Below, in pieces: positions 41,599-49,933 of a stretch of 64,000 nt of DNA. Position 1 is the first letter of the stretch. The number at the start of each line of letters is the position of its first letter. The notes under the pieces were generated by a model. It had not been told where the DNA came from. It saw only the letters and a program-made list of their open reading frames with translations, and ran no database searches. The stretch spans positions 1 through 64,000 of the forward strand of contig NZ_DIVJ01000029.1 in the NCBI RefSeq assembly GCF_002428305.1. Reading direction: 5' to 3'. The translations under genes and the position numbers were made by a program. The DNA is from Flavobacterium sp. UBA6135 (GTDB lineage: Bacteria; Bacteroidota; Bacteroidia; Flavobacteriales; Flavobacteriaceae).

Positions 41599-42264
41599 TT
41601 ATTCAATAATTTGTCCGTCTTTCATTACTAGTTTTCGGTCTGCCATGTTAGCTAATTCTTCATTATGTGTTACAATCACAAAGGTTTGTCCAAATTCATC
41701 TCTTAATTTGAAAAAAAGTTCATGTAAATTTTGAGCCGAAGCCGTATCTAAATTTCCTGAAGGTTCATCGGCAAAAATCACCGCCGGTTTGTTAAGCAAA
41801 GCTCTTGCTACGGCAACTCGCTGTTGTTCTCCACCCGAAAGTTCAGATGGTTTGTGATGCATGCGTTCGCCCAAACCTAAATAATTCAATAAACGTTCGG
41901 CTTCTTTTTCGATTTCTTTTGTGTTTCTTCCGGCAATAAATCCGGGAATACAAACATTTTCAATCGCAGTAAACTCAGGTAATAATTGGTGAAACTGAAA
42001 AATAAAACCGATTTTTAAATTTCTAAATTTAGACAATTCCTTGTCATTCAATGATAAAATGGAAACAGAATCAATAACTAGTTCCTCATTAAAGTTTTTA
42101 TCAGGTTTTTCTAAAGTACCTAAAATTTGCAAAAGCGTAGTTTTTCCGGCTCCTGAAGAGCCTACAATGGAAACAATTTCGCCTTTTTGTATAGTTAAAT
42201 CGACACCTTTTAGAACATGTAACTGACCAAAAGATTTATGGATATTTTTTATTTGAATCATCAT
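41599..42264 (-). CDS. ABC transporter ATP-binding protein, LolD-like
   Basis: A roughly 221-residue ATPase with Walker A GSSGAGKT, a Q-loop in IFQFHQLLPEFTA, signature LSGGEQQR, and Walker B IFADEPSGNLD. Sequence order and motifs fit LolD, the ATPase of the lipoprotein-sorting LolCDE complex, or a MacB-type ATPase. No LolC/E-type permease is adjacent. Several in-frame starts (42261, 42264, 42270, and a GTG at 42276) are close; the family starts near MIQIKNI. Confidence 0.88.
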   Translation of the reverse strand: MMIQIKNIHKSFGQLHVLKGVDLTIQKGEIVSIVGSSGAGKTTLLQILGTLEKPDKNFNEELVIDSVSILSLNDKELSKFRNLKIGFIFQFHQLLPEFTAIENVCIPGFIAGRNTKEIEKEAERLLNYLGLGERMHHKPSELSGGEQQRVAVARALLNKPAVIFADEPSGNLDTASAQNLHELFFKLRDEFGQTFVIVTHNEELANMADRKLVMKDGQIIE

Positions 42265-42353
42265 TTTCATTTTCACAAAGAAACAAAGTTTTGAAGAATT
42301 TTTTATCGTATAGTTTTTTATTATTTAAAGATAGATAATAAAGTTACGTTAAA

Positions 42354-42386
42354 TTGTATTTATTGTTTAATTAAATACTATATTTG
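42354..42386 (+). promoter_or_regulatory. Likely promoter of lipoprotein msrA
   Basis: TTG at 42354-42356 and TATATTTG at 42379-42386, spaced 22 bp, match the Bacteroidota consensus. The ATG is 18 bases downstream of the -7 element. Confidence 0.5.
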
Positions 42387-42403
42387 TTAAACAAAATTTC
42401 ACT

Positions 42404-43051
42404 ATGAAAAAGTATATCTTACTATTGTTACTTGTATCACAAACTTCGTGTCAGTCGCAAGATAAAAATACTACCTTCTTAGTAGTAGATAAACCTGTAG
42501 TTATGGAAACAAAAGATGGATTAGAAATAGCAACACTTGCTGGTGGTTGCTTTTGGTGTACAGAAGCAGTTTTTCTTGAATTAGAAGGAGTAAAAAAAGT
42601 AGTGTCGGGTTACATCGGTGGGATACTCGAAAACCCAACCTATAAAGATATTGGCACAGGAACAACCGGTCATGCAGAAGCTATTCAAATTTCATTTGAT
42701 CCGAAAGTAATTTCATTTGGCGAATTATTGGAAATATTTTTTGCTACTCATGATCCCACAACGTTAAACCGTCAAGGTAACGATATTGGTACACAATACA
42801 GAAGTGAAATTTTTTATTATAATGACCAACAAAAAGAAATTTCAGAAGATTATATTGATTTGATGACTTCAGAAAAAACTTTTTTAAATCCAATCGTAAC
42901 GCGAATTTCTCCCGCTTCAAAATTTTATGAAGCCGAAGAGTATCATCAAAATTATTATAACTTAAATAAAACCCAATCCTATTGTAGTTACGTAATTACT
43001 CCTAAGATTGAAAAGCTCAAAAAGAATTACAAGAGTAGATTGAAAAAATAA
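42404..43051 (+). CDS. msrA: Lipoprotein peptide-methionine (S)-S-oxide reductase MsrA
   Basis: A 215-residue MsrA with a lipoprotein signal ending QTSC (C16). The catalytic motif is GGCFWCTEAVF with C49 and C52, and the substrate site contains YKDIGTGTTGHAEA and EYHQNYY. It should reduce methionine-S-sulfoxide in exported proteins, complementing the MsrB lipoprotein at 1727. The frame is open for 17 more codons after the stop (to 43105). folE follows 68 bp downstream. Confidence 0.95.
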   Translation: MKKYILLLLLVSQTSCQSQDKNTTFLVVDKPVVMETKDGLEIATLAGGCFWCTEAVFLELEGVKKVVSGYIGGILENPTYKDIGTGTTGHAEAIQISFDPKVISFGELLEIFFATHDPTTLNRQGNDIGTQYRSEIFYYNDQQKEISEDYIDLMTSEKTFLNPIVTRISPASKFYEAEEYHQNYYNLNKTQSYCSYVITPKIEKLKKNYKSRLKK

Positions 43052-43119
43052 ATTCCCAAGAGTTACCTCGATTATCGAACAGCTTATATGGAAGCATTGA
43101 AATAATTAAAAAAAAAGCT

Positions 43120-43791
43120 ATGAATACTTTAACTGAAAAAGAATTAATTGAACTTTTGGGGGATAATCATCAAATGACTTCTGCCGAAACACCGCTGCGT
43201 CCTGATGCTTTCGTAAAATCGGATGCAGAAAAAATGGAAACCATTGAAAAACATTTTAAAATTATCATGGAAGAAATGGGTCTAGACATGACTGATGATA
43301 GTTTGAAAGGCACACCACACAGGGTTGCTAAAATGTTTATTCAGGAAATTTTCAGTGGTTTAAATCCTGCAAATAAACCAAAAATTTCGGTTTTTGATAA
43401 CAGCTATAACTATGATAAAATGTTGGTTGAAGCCAATATAAGTTTTAATTCCACATGTGAGCATCACTTTTTACCTATTATTGGTAAGGCTCATATCGGT
43501 TACGTTTCTAGCGGAAAAGTAATTGGTTTGTCAAAATTAAATCGAATTGTAGATTATTATGCTCGCAGACCCCAAGTGCAAGAACGAATGATAATGCAGA
43601 TTTTCAATGAGTTAAAAACGGTTTTGGATACTCAAGATGTGATTGTAGTTGTTGAAGCAGAACATTTGTGTGTGTCAAGTCGTGGTATAAAAGACAGTTC
43701 CAGTTATACTTCAACCATTCAATATGGAGGAATATTTAACGAAAAAGAAAACAGAAATGATTTTTTCAACTTAATGAAACAGGATAAATAA
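43120..43791 (+). CDS. folE: GTP cyclohydrolase I
   Basis: A 223-residue GTP cyclohydrolase I, first step of tetrahydrofolate synthesis (GTP to 7,8-dihydroneopterin triphosphate). The zinc-binding and active site is STCEHHFLPIIGKAHIGY, followed by SKLNRIVDYYARRPQVQER and the AEHLCVSSRGIKD motif. Homodecameric cytosolic enzyme. The N-terminal 35 residues are variable. Complete and confident. Confidence 0.97.
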   Translation: MNTLTEKELIELLGDNHQMTSAETPLRPDAFVKSDAEKMETIEKHFKIIMEEMGLDMTDDSLKGTPHRVAKMFIQEIFSGLNPANKPKISVFDNSYNYDKMLVEANISFNSTCEHHFLPIIGKAHIGYVSSGKVIGLSKLNRIVDYYARRPQVQERMIMQIFNELKTVLDTQDVIVVVEAEHLCVSSRGIKDSSSYTSTIQYGGIFNEKENRNDFFNLMKQDK

Positions 43792-43833
43792 ATGGCACTA
43801 CTTTTGTCTGAATCGTGATTTAAATTACTATCG

Positions 43834-44127
43834 ATGACAAAAGAAGTTATTGAAAACACATCAAAATCAAATAAAAAAAGAGATTTATTCCTAAGTCTCC
43901 TTTTTGATGGTATTGGAATGATGTCTTATTTGGTTCCTGTTTTAGGAACGCTATCTGATGTGATTTGGGCTCCAATTGCAGGATTACTTTTACTACGAAT
44001 GTATAAAGGAACAGTTGGAGCTGTTGGTGGGGTGATTGTTTTCATAGAAGAATTACTACCCGGATTAGATTTTATTCCCACCTTCACCATTACATGGATT
44101 TATACTTATTTGATTAAGAAGAATTAA
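43834..44127 (+). CDS. Small hypothetical membrane protein
   Basis: A 97-residue protein with two or three hydrophobic segments after a basic N-terminal stretch (NKKRDLFLS). GTLSDVIWAPIAGLLLLRMY and VFIEELLPGLDFIPTFTITWIY are the recognisable parts, seen in small conserved proteins of this phylum. No function known. It lies 42 bp after folE and may be co-transcribed. Confidence 0.7.
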   Translation: MTKEVIENTSKSNKKRDLFLSLLFDGIGMMSYLVPVLGTLSDVIWAPIAGLLLLRMYKGTVGAVGGVIVFIEELLPGLDFIPTFTITWIYTYLIKKN

Positions 44128-44183
44128 GAGGGTAGTAAATAGAAAAAAGAAAAATTTCAAATTAAATGAAGCTTTTTTTTAAA

Positions 44184-44216
44184 TCTCAGAATCTTAGTGC
44201 CTTAGACCCTCAAACT
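44184..44216. repeat. CTCAG/CTTAG stutter repeat
   Basis: Steps TCTCAGAAT, CTTAGTGC, CTTAGACC lie between two converging genes. Same pattern as at 17901, 46100 and 62440. Confidence 0.6.
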
Positions 44217-44220
44217 ATTC

Positions 44221-44535
44221 TTATTTCCTTTCAAACCAATCTGCCATAAATCCAAGTTTCATACTCCGCAACATTTTCTTTTCAAACCACCAAAAAAAGG
44301 AAAATTGTCCAAACAGAAAACCGGTTAAGACCAATAAAACTTGATAAATTGGAAATATCGCTAGCATTCGAACGGGTAGATAGAAATAGCTTAAGTTTTC
44401 TTTTGTAAGACCAATCCAATTGGTAAAAGGTTTTGATAAATAAGCTGATAATGATCCTGTGATTGCAAATACGATAAATATAATTACTAATTGAAAATTT
44501 GAGGAAATACCCCAACGTTCTTTAAGTTTTTTCAT
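44221..44535 (-). CDS. DUF6787-like small membrane protein
   Basis: A 104-residue protein starting MKKLKERWGISSNFQLVIIF, with two or three transmembrane segments (about 17-36, 54-80) and a final FEKKMLRSMKLGF. It fits a small conserved Bacteroidota membrane family (DUF6787 as I recall). No function known. Confidence 0.75.
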   Translation of the reverse strand: MKKLKERWGISSNFQLVIIFIVFAITGSLSAYLSKPFTNWIGLTKENLSYFYLPVRMLAIFPIYQVLLVLTGFLFGQFSFFWWFEKKMLRSMKLGFMADWFERK

Positions 44536-44609
44536 AAAAAAAGAAGGTAATTAAAGTAGTATTATTGTTGATAGTTATGGGTTATTTGTAAATAAATAAT
44601 TTTAAAATA

Positions 44610-45038
44610 TTACAACCTTGCTTGAAAACCGCCAAGTTTCTGTTTGTAGGTTAATTGAAAAAAAACCAAATAATTATACAGCATATAGTTTACTTCATAG
44701 CCATAATCAATACCACGTCTGTAATCTATTTGCATAGGATAAAGATTCGGGTCATAACTGAAAGGTTGAAGAGCTCTTCTGTTGTATTCAATTACCCATA
44801 CATTATTTCGTGATTCCAAATAGGATTGCGAGTGATAATCACGAGGCATAGCTCTGCTTGCTAACCAAGCGTTAAACCCTGGCTCAATTATAATGATTTC
44901 ATATTCAATTTCTTCGTTAGCAATACGTATGGTGTCGTTAGCAATACCCTGATTATTAGTTGCAACAAGTTTGTTTTTATAACCGGAACAGGCTAAAGTA
45001 AATAGACCTAAGATGAAAATGATAACTATATTTTTCAT
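44610..45038 (-). CDS. DUF6146-like lipoprotein
   Basis: A 142-residue lipoprotein with lipobox LAC (C17). The mature part contains EIEYEIIIIEPGFNAWL and PFSYDPNLYPMQIDYRRGIDYGYEVNYMLYNY, which match a conserved Bacteroidota family I recall as DUF6146. The ATG at 45038 gives a complete signal; the frame is open further to 45104. Function unknown. Confidence 0.78.
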   Translation of the reverse strand: MKNIVIIFILGLFTLACSGYKNKLVATNNQGIANDTIRIANEEIEYEIIIIEPGFNAWLASRAMPRDYHSQSYLESRNNVWVIEYNRRALQPFSYDPNLYPMQIDYRRGIDYGYEVNYMLYNYLVFFQLTYKQKLGGFQARL

Positions 45039-45097
45039 TTTATAAAGATACAAATATTTGATTGTATAAATTAGTTGCCTATTTGTTTTTAACAAAG

Positions 45098-45121
45098 AAA
45101 CCACCTCAATTGAGATGGTTT
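45098..45121 (-). terminator. Hairpin after serA
   Basis: On the minus strand AAACCATCTCAA and TTGAGGTGGTTT form a 12-bp stem with one wobble and no loop bases beyond the central TT/AA. It lies 13 bp after the serA stop. The T tract after it is weak, but position supports a terminator. Confidence 0.6.
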
Positions 45122-45134
45122 AATAAGTGTTTTT

Positions 45135-46094
45135 TTATTTTTCAGTTTTTAATAAACTGATAATTTGTTCTGCCAATTCTGTACCAATTCTATCTTGAGC
45201 TTCTTCTGTAGCAGCACCAATATGTGGTGTTAACGAAATTTTTGGGTGCATTAATACTTTAATTTCCGGAGTGGGTTCGTTTTCAAAAACATCTAAACCG
45301 GCAAAAAGCACTTTACCTTCATCTAAAGCTTCAATTAAAGCTACTTCATCAATTACACCACCACGAGCCGCATTAATAATTCCAACACCATTTTTCATGG
45401 TACTTAATTCTTCGCGACCAATTACATAACCCTCTTGAGCAGGAACATGTAATGTTATAAAGTCAGAGTGTTTCAATAAATCCTCCATAGGTTCAGTAAC
45501 AATGTCAACATTGATAAATTGGCCATTGTAAAAATCCACTCGAATTACAGCTTCTCCCACATATTTATCGGATGCAATTACTTTCATTCCGAGTCCCAAA
45601 GCCATTTTAGCAACAGCTTGTCCAATTCTTCCAAAACCAATGATTCCTAATGTTTTGCCACGTAATTCAATTCCGTTGGCATAGGCTTTTTTCAATCCGT
45701 CAAAATTGGTGTCACCTTCAAGTGGCATATTTCTGTTGGCATCATATAAAAAACGAACACCTGAAAACAAATGAGCAAAAACCAATTCAGCTACCGATTC
45801 AGAGGAAGATGCAGGAGTGTTAATGACATGAATTCCTTTTTCACGAGCATAAGTCACATCAATGTTGTCCATTCCAACACCACCACGGCCGATGATTTTT
45901 AAACTCGGACAATTATCAATAATATCTTTTCTAACTTTTGTCGCACTTCTCACCAAAATCACACTAACCTGATTGGCATTAATATAATTGGCTACTTGTT
46001 CTTGGGCTACTTTGGTTGTAATTACTTCAAACCCTCCTTTTTCTAGGGCTTTAATTCCGCTTGGAGAAATTCCGTCGTTGGCTAATACTTTCAT
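45135..46094 (-). CDS. serA: D-2-hydroxyacid dehydrogenase, likely phosphoglycerate dehydrogenase (SerA)
   Basis: A 319-residue NAD-dependent dehydrogenase. The Rossmann motif is LGIIGFGRIGQAVA, the catalytic residues are R in NAARGGVIDE, E in DVFENEP and H in TPHIGAATEE. There is no C-terminal ACT domain, so feedback by serine is not expected from this sequence. Location next to serC supports serine synthesis from 3-phosphoglycerate. A stutter repeat separates them. Confidence 0.88.
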   Translation of the reverse strand: MKVLANDGISPSGIKALEKGGFEVITTKVAQEQVANYINANQVSVILVRSATKVRKDIIDNCPSLKIIGRGGVGMDNIDVTYAREKGIHVINTPASSSESVAELVFAHLFSGVRFLYDANRNMPLEGDTNFDGLKKAYANGIELRGKTLGIIGFGRIGQAVAKMALGLGMKVIASDKYVGEAVIRVDFYNGQFINVDIVTEPMEDLLKHSDFITLHVPAQEGYVIGREELSTMKNGVGIINAARGGVIDEVALIEALDEGKVLFAGLDVFENEPTPEIKVLMHPKISLTPHIGAATEEAQDRIGTELAEQIISLLKTEK

Positions 46095-46099
46095 TTTTT

Positions 46100-46208
46100 T
46101 CTAAGTTTCTGAGTTTCTAAGTTTTTAAGTTTCTGATTAACTGAGAATTTTGTTTCTATTTTTATTTATTTTCTTTTCTCTTTCTTCTTTTCTCTTTCTT
46201 TCTCTTTA
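46100..46208. repeat. Stutter and pyrimidine-rich repeats between serC and serA
   Basis: CTAAGTTTCTGAGTTTCTAAG and two further steps (46100-46133) are followed by a pyrimidine tract of CTTTT/CTCTTT units (46170-46208). Both resemble, in reverse orientation, the tracts at 17849-17938. Confidence 0.65.
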
Positions 46209-46210
46209 AT

Positions 46211-47281
46211 CTAACTTCTTTTTTCCAATTCTTTCATAACATCTACCAAAACCTGAACACTTTCTAAAGGAAGGGCATTATACATTGAAGCTCTGTAACC
46301 ACCAACGGAACGATGACCAGGTAAACCGGAAATTCCTGCTTCTTTCCACATGGCATCAAATAATGGAGCATGTGCTTCATCATTTAATAAAAAGGTTGCG
46401 TTCATGTTACTTCTGAATTCTGCCACTGCCGTTCCTTTAAACATGGGATTGCGATCGATTTCTGAATATAATAAATTGGCTTTAGCTTGATTTACTTTTT
46501 CAATAGCAGCAATTCCTCCCAAATTTTTTAACCATTGCAAGGTTAAAAGCGAAGCATAAACAGGAAAAACGGCAGGGGTGTTGTACATACTTTCTTTCTC
46601 AATATGCTGTTTGTAATCTAACATATTAGGAATAGTTCTACCTGATTTTCCTAAAATATCTTCCTTAACCACTACTAGTGTTGTTCCGGCTGGCCCCATA
46701 TTTTTTTGAGCTCCGGCATAGATCAAGTCAAATTTTGAAAAGTCTAATGTTCTCGAAAAAATGTCAGAACTCATGTCGCAAACCATTGGAATATCAAGGT
46801 TTGGAAATTCTTTCATTTGTGTACCAAAAATGGTATTGTTAGAGGTGCAGTGAAAATAATCAGCATCTGAAGGAACAACATATCCTTTAGGAATATGGTT
46901 ATAGTTTTCTGCTTTTGAAGAGGCAACCACTAACGTTTCACCAAAATGTTTAGCTTCTTTGATTGCTGAATTTGCCCAAGTTCCCGTATCTAAATAAGCA
47001 GCCTTTCCATCAACTTTCATTAAGTTGTAAGGAATCATTAAAAATTCTAAACTTGCACCACCATGTAAAAAAAGTGCTTGATACCCTTTTCCTTCTAAGC
47101 CAAGTAATTCTAAGGCTAAAGCTCTAGCTTCGTCCATCACGGCTACAAAATCTTTACTACGGTGTGAAATTTCAAGAATAGATAATCCTGAATTATTAAA
47201 ATTTAAAATGGCTTGAGCCGATTTTTCAAATACCTCTTGTGGTAAAATGCAAGGACCGGCACTGTAGTTATGTTTTTTCAT
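46211..47281 (-). CDS. serC: 3-phosphoserine/phosphohydroxythreonine aminotransferase SerC
   Basis: A 356-residue PLP-dependent transaminase that makes 3-phosphoserine. MKKHNYSAGPCILP is the normal N terminus, with HGGASLEFLMIPYNL, YLDTGTWANSAI, the PLP-lysine region YAGAQKNMGPAG and GHRSVGGYRASMYNALP at the phosphate site. The frame is open to 47329, but the start at 47281 fits. serA follows. Confidence 0.95.
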   Translation of the reverse strand: MKKHNYSAGPCILPQEVFEKSAQAILNFNNSGLSILEISHRSKDFVAVMDEARALALELLGLEGKGYQALFLHGGASLEFLMIPYNLMKVDGKAAYLDTGTWANSAIKEAKHFGETLVVASSKAENYNHIPKGYVVPSDADYFHCTSNNTIFGTQMKEFPNLDIPMVCDMSSDIFSRTLDFSKFDLIYAGAQKNMGPAGTTLVVVKEDILGKSGRTIPNMLDYKQHIEKESMYNTPAVFPVYASLLTLQWLKNLGGIAAIEKVNQAKANLLYSEIDRNPMFKGTAVAEFRSNMNATFLLNDEAHAPLFDAMWKEAGISGLPGHRSVGGYRASMYNALPLESVQVLVDVMKELEKRS

Positions 47282-47405
47282 TATAGAAGTTTGATTGCAA
47301 AAATTGAATTGCAAATTTCTGAAATTCACAGCGAAATGACTCGTTTTTAAGTATTGTTTTTATTATAGGTTATTAACAATAACGATATAGTTAAAAAGTA
47401 GTTTT

Positions 47406-48464
47406 TTATAATGAATTCAAAAACTTCAACGTATCCACATCATCGGCATAATCCCAAAGTTTTGGTTTTTGTGTTTGACCGAAAGCGATACTTTTATCTA
47501 CCAAATCATTAGAAACAATACACTGAATTTGTTCATTTTCGTTTATTAGACGATTTTTCAATGCTTCCAAATCTTCATAAAATTCATAAAAAACACTGGA
47601 AATAGGGGAAGAGTAGCTTGTATCCTCTTTGATTGTCAGAAAGCCGTTATCCAATAGCTTAAAATTACTCATTAAAAAAACAGCTTTGTTGTAGTCATAG
47701 TTATTCGAATATTTTTCATAATGAATCACGTCTTGGTATTCATAAATGGCTTTGAAAAAAAACTCAAAATTGTAACCTTTTGGTACAAATAACTTGGAAA
47801 CATTTCGGCATCCCAAACCAAAATACCTGAAAATGTCTTCGCCTAAATTGACTAAATCTTCATGGGTTTCATTTCCATTTAAAATGGCAATAGAATTTCT
47901 ATTTTTACGAATGATGGATGGTTTGTTTTTAAAGTAATATTCAAAGTAGCGTGCGGTGTTATTACTACCGGTTGCAATTACGGCATCAAAGTTTTCTAAT
48001 TTTCCATCCGTAAATGTTATTCTGTTTTTTAATTCAGGCTCAACAGCAATCAAATAGTTGGCTAAAAATTTTATGAGATGTTGGTCATTTGAAGACGTTT
48101 TTACCAAAGCATGATGTCCGGACAACAAGACTGCTAAAAAATCATGAAAACCCACAAGAGGAATATTTCCTGCCAAAATTAGTCCAACTCTTTTGGTTTC
48201 TTTTTCCGAAAAACCATAGTTTGAGAGCCAAGTAGTTAGATTTTCTTCTGTTAAGGCTTCTGCCCAAGAATTCACAGCAAAATATACTTGTTCTTTGGTG
48301 AACCATCCATTGTGTGATTGCGATAATTCTAACAAAGCTTCAAACGAGTCAAAAAAAGTAGCATTGTTTTGAATTTCAGGATTTCGCTGGTTGTTATCCA
48401 GAGAAAATTGACGTAAAAAATCGCCTAAAGCAACAAAAGTATTTATTTTGGTATTTTCTAACAT
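47406..48464 (-). CDS. Acyl-CoA reductase (LuxC-like)
   Basis: A 352-residue protein with an aldehyde-dehydrogenase fold typical of LuxC/acyl-CoA reductases. VGLILAGNIPLVGFHDFLAVLLSGHHALVKTS is the nucleotide region and RYFGLGCRNVSKLFVP has the expected catalytic cysteine. It should reduce acyl-CoA or acyl-ACP to aldehyde. It is divergent from a ferredoxin gene and upstream of serC on the same strand; this neighbourhood recurs in Flavobacteria. The pathway it feeds is unknown. Confidence 0.82.
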   Translation of the reverse strand: MLENTKINTFVALGDFLRQFSLDNNQRNPEIQNNATFFDSFEALLELSQSHNGWFTKEQVYFAVNSWAEALTEENLTTWLSNYGFSEKETKRVGLILAGNIPLVGFHDFLAVLLSGHHALVKTSSNDQHLIKFLANYLIAVEPELKNRITFTDGKLENFDAVIATGSNNTARYFEYYFKNKPSIIRKNRNSIAILNGNETHEDLVNLGEDIFRYFGLGCRNVSKLFVPKGYNFEFFFKAIYEYQDVIHYEKYSNNYDYNKAVFLMSNFKLLDNGFLTIKEDTSYSSPISSVFYEFYEDLEALKNRLINENEQIQCIVSNDLVDKSIAFGQTQKPKLWDYADDVDTLKFLNSL

Positions 48465-48588
48465 TTGATTACTTGTTTATGTAGTGTTTTGATTGTAATT
48501 TTGCACAAAAATAAGAAATTGAAAGTTGGAAATAGCCAATAGTTAAAATGATTGAATTAGATTTTGAAAAACAAATTTTGACAATCAA

Positions 48589-48620
48589 CTTTTAAACTCT
48601 TAAACACATAAACTTTTAAA
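48589..48620. repeat. Short direct repeat before the ferredoxin gene
   Basis: AACTTTTAAAC appears twice within about 32 bases with CTCTTAAACACAT between. It is another low-complexity block. It could overlap a promoter of the ferredoxin gene. Confidence 0.4.
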
Positions 48621-48629
48621 CAAAATAAA

Positions 48630-48980
48630 ATGGCAATCATAATTACAGATGAATGTATCAATTGCGGAGCTTGTGAACCGGAATGTCCAAATACAGCAAT
48701 ATATGAAGGAGCAGATGATTGGCGTTATAAAGACGGTACTAAATTGAGCGGTAAAGTTATTTTGCCGGACGGAACAGAGATTGATGCTGACGCTGCTCAA
48801 ACTCCTATTTCAGATGATATTTATTATATTGTACCCGGAAAATGTACGGAATGCAAAGGATTTCATGAAGAACCACAATGTGCAGCCGTTTGCCCGGTTG
48901 ATTGTTGTGTTCCTGATGATAACCATGTGGAAAGTGAAGAAACGTTGCTCAACAGACAATCATTTTTACATAATGAGTAA
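48630..48980 (+). CDS. 2x[4Fe-4S] ferredoxin
   Basis: A 116-residue bacterial ferredoxin with two clusters. The first motif is CINCGACEPEC (C-x2-C-x2-C-x3-C), the second CTECKGFHEEPQCAAVCP, with an 8-residue step (C-x2-C-x8-C-x3-C) of the Allochromatium type. A 45-residue insertion lies between the two. It is a small electron carrier; the divergent acyl-CoA reductase could be a partner, but that is inference. A strong terminator follows. Confidence 0.93.
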   Translation: MAIIITDECINCGACEPECPNTAIYEGADDWRYKDGTKLSGKVILPDGTEIDADAAQTPISDDIYYIVPGKCTECKGFHEEPQCAAVCPVDCCVPDDNHVESEETLLNRQSFLHNE

Positions 48981-48983
48981 AAG

Positions 48984-49016
48984 AAAACCACGCCTTGAGC
49001 GTGGTTTTTATTTTTA
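48984..49016 (+). terminator. Terminator after the ferredoxin gene
   Basis: AAAACCACGC (48984-48993) and GCGTGGTTTT (48999-49008) form a perfect stem with a 5-base loop and flanking T-rich sequence. It overlaps the stop of the converging CCC membrane-protein gene. Confidence 0.9.
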
Positions 49017-49340
49017 TTGATTTTGAAATTGTTCCATCAGTATTCTGTATTGTTCCATACTTTCTTGAAAGTCTCCCGTTACAAGCAAATAGATTAACCA
49101 AATAACAAAAATTGAACTGATGATTAAACTGATTAAATTAACTGTTTTCCATGTGTTCAAAGAGCTAATATCATAAACTTCCGGGTTTTCAGCATATAAT
49201 TTTTCGTCTTTTTTGGCAAGATGCAGTCCAATATAAGCTAAAATAACACCTAGTACTCCGTTAGTGCAACAACAACCCACAAATGAGGTTAATCCGAGAA
49301 TGATAATAGCAGTTTGATTGGGTAGTTTTTGTTTTTCCAT
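49014..49340 (-). CDS. CCC motif membrane protein
   Basis: A 108-residue protein with two hydrophobic segments (about 10-38 and 66-88). It contains SFVGCCCTNGVLGVILAYIGL, the triple-cysteine motif that names a small Bacteroidota family. Function unknown. Adjacent to the DUF2752 gene, 25 bp, likely one transcript. Confidence 0.82.
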   Translation of the reverse strand: MEKQKLPNQTAIIILGLTSFVGCCCTNGVLGVILAYIGLHLAKKDEKLYAENPEVYDISSLNTWKTVNLISLIISSIFVIWLIYLLVTGDFQESMEQYRILMEQFQNQ

Positions 49341-49365
49341 ACGTTTTGATTTAGTTATAAGTTGG

Positions 49366-49644
49366 TTAATAATAGATTACTTTATAAAAATAGGAGGTAA
49401 CCATCAAAATTGCGGTAATGATGCCAAAACCAACAATTGCTTTGTGATAGTTACGTGATTTGTCAATAAAACTCAACCCCACAAATATAAAAAAAGGGAG
49501 TAAGGTATAAATGGCAGGATACATATAAAAAGCTGCTTCAAATTCTCCATTTAAAAGTAAAGCAACGGCTCTTTGTATGCCACAACCCATACAGTCAATG
49601 CCAAAAAGTTTTTTACTCATACAGGGAATCATATATTTTTCCAT
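49366..49644 (-). CDS. DUF2752 domain protein
   Basis: A 92-residue membrane protein starting MEKYMIPCMSKKLFGIDCMGCGIQRAV. CxGCGxxRA is the DUF2752 signature. Two hydrophobic segments follow (about 45-60, 72-88). The function of the family is unknown. A TTG three codons upstream (49653) is a less likely start. It sits upstream of the CCC protein gene, a frequent pairing. Confidence 0.85.
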   Translation of the reverse strand: MEKYMIPCMSKKLFGIDCMGCGIQRAVALLLNGEFEAAFYMYPAIYTLLPFFIFVGLSFIDKSRNYHKAIVGFGIITAILMVTSYFYKVIYY

Positions 49645-49747
49645 GGAATACAAAATTTGAATAGCACAAGTTTACTAAAAATATTTTTTAATTCCATTAG
49701 ACGTTCGTTTTTTTATTTGTTACTACCTTTGGTAAAATTTGAAACCA

Positions 49748-49933
49748 ATGAAAAAATTACTAATCGTATTAGTTGTAGTGGCAGCTTTTTTTGCTTTGTA
49801 TTTGCCAAAAGATAATTCCTTTTCTTTTTATTTTAAAATCTTAGCTATCGTAATTGTTATGATAGGAGTGATGCGTTTAATGAATAAAGTGCCAAGTAAA
49901 AATCAAAATGACAACCAAGATGATGTTGTATAA
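49748..49933 (+). CDS. Short hypothetical membrane protein
   Basis: A 61-residue protein (MKKLLIVLVVVAAFFALYLP) with two transmembrane segments (about 3-20 and 27-45) and a polar tail rich in Asn and Asp. Its 3' end overlaps the Smr-domain gene by 26 bp, so they are translationally coupled. No family recognised. A TTG at 49739 is an alternative start. Confidence 0.6.
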   Translation: MKKLLIVLVVVAAFFALYLPKDNSFSFYFKILAIVIVMIGVMRLMNKVPSKNQNDNQDDVV

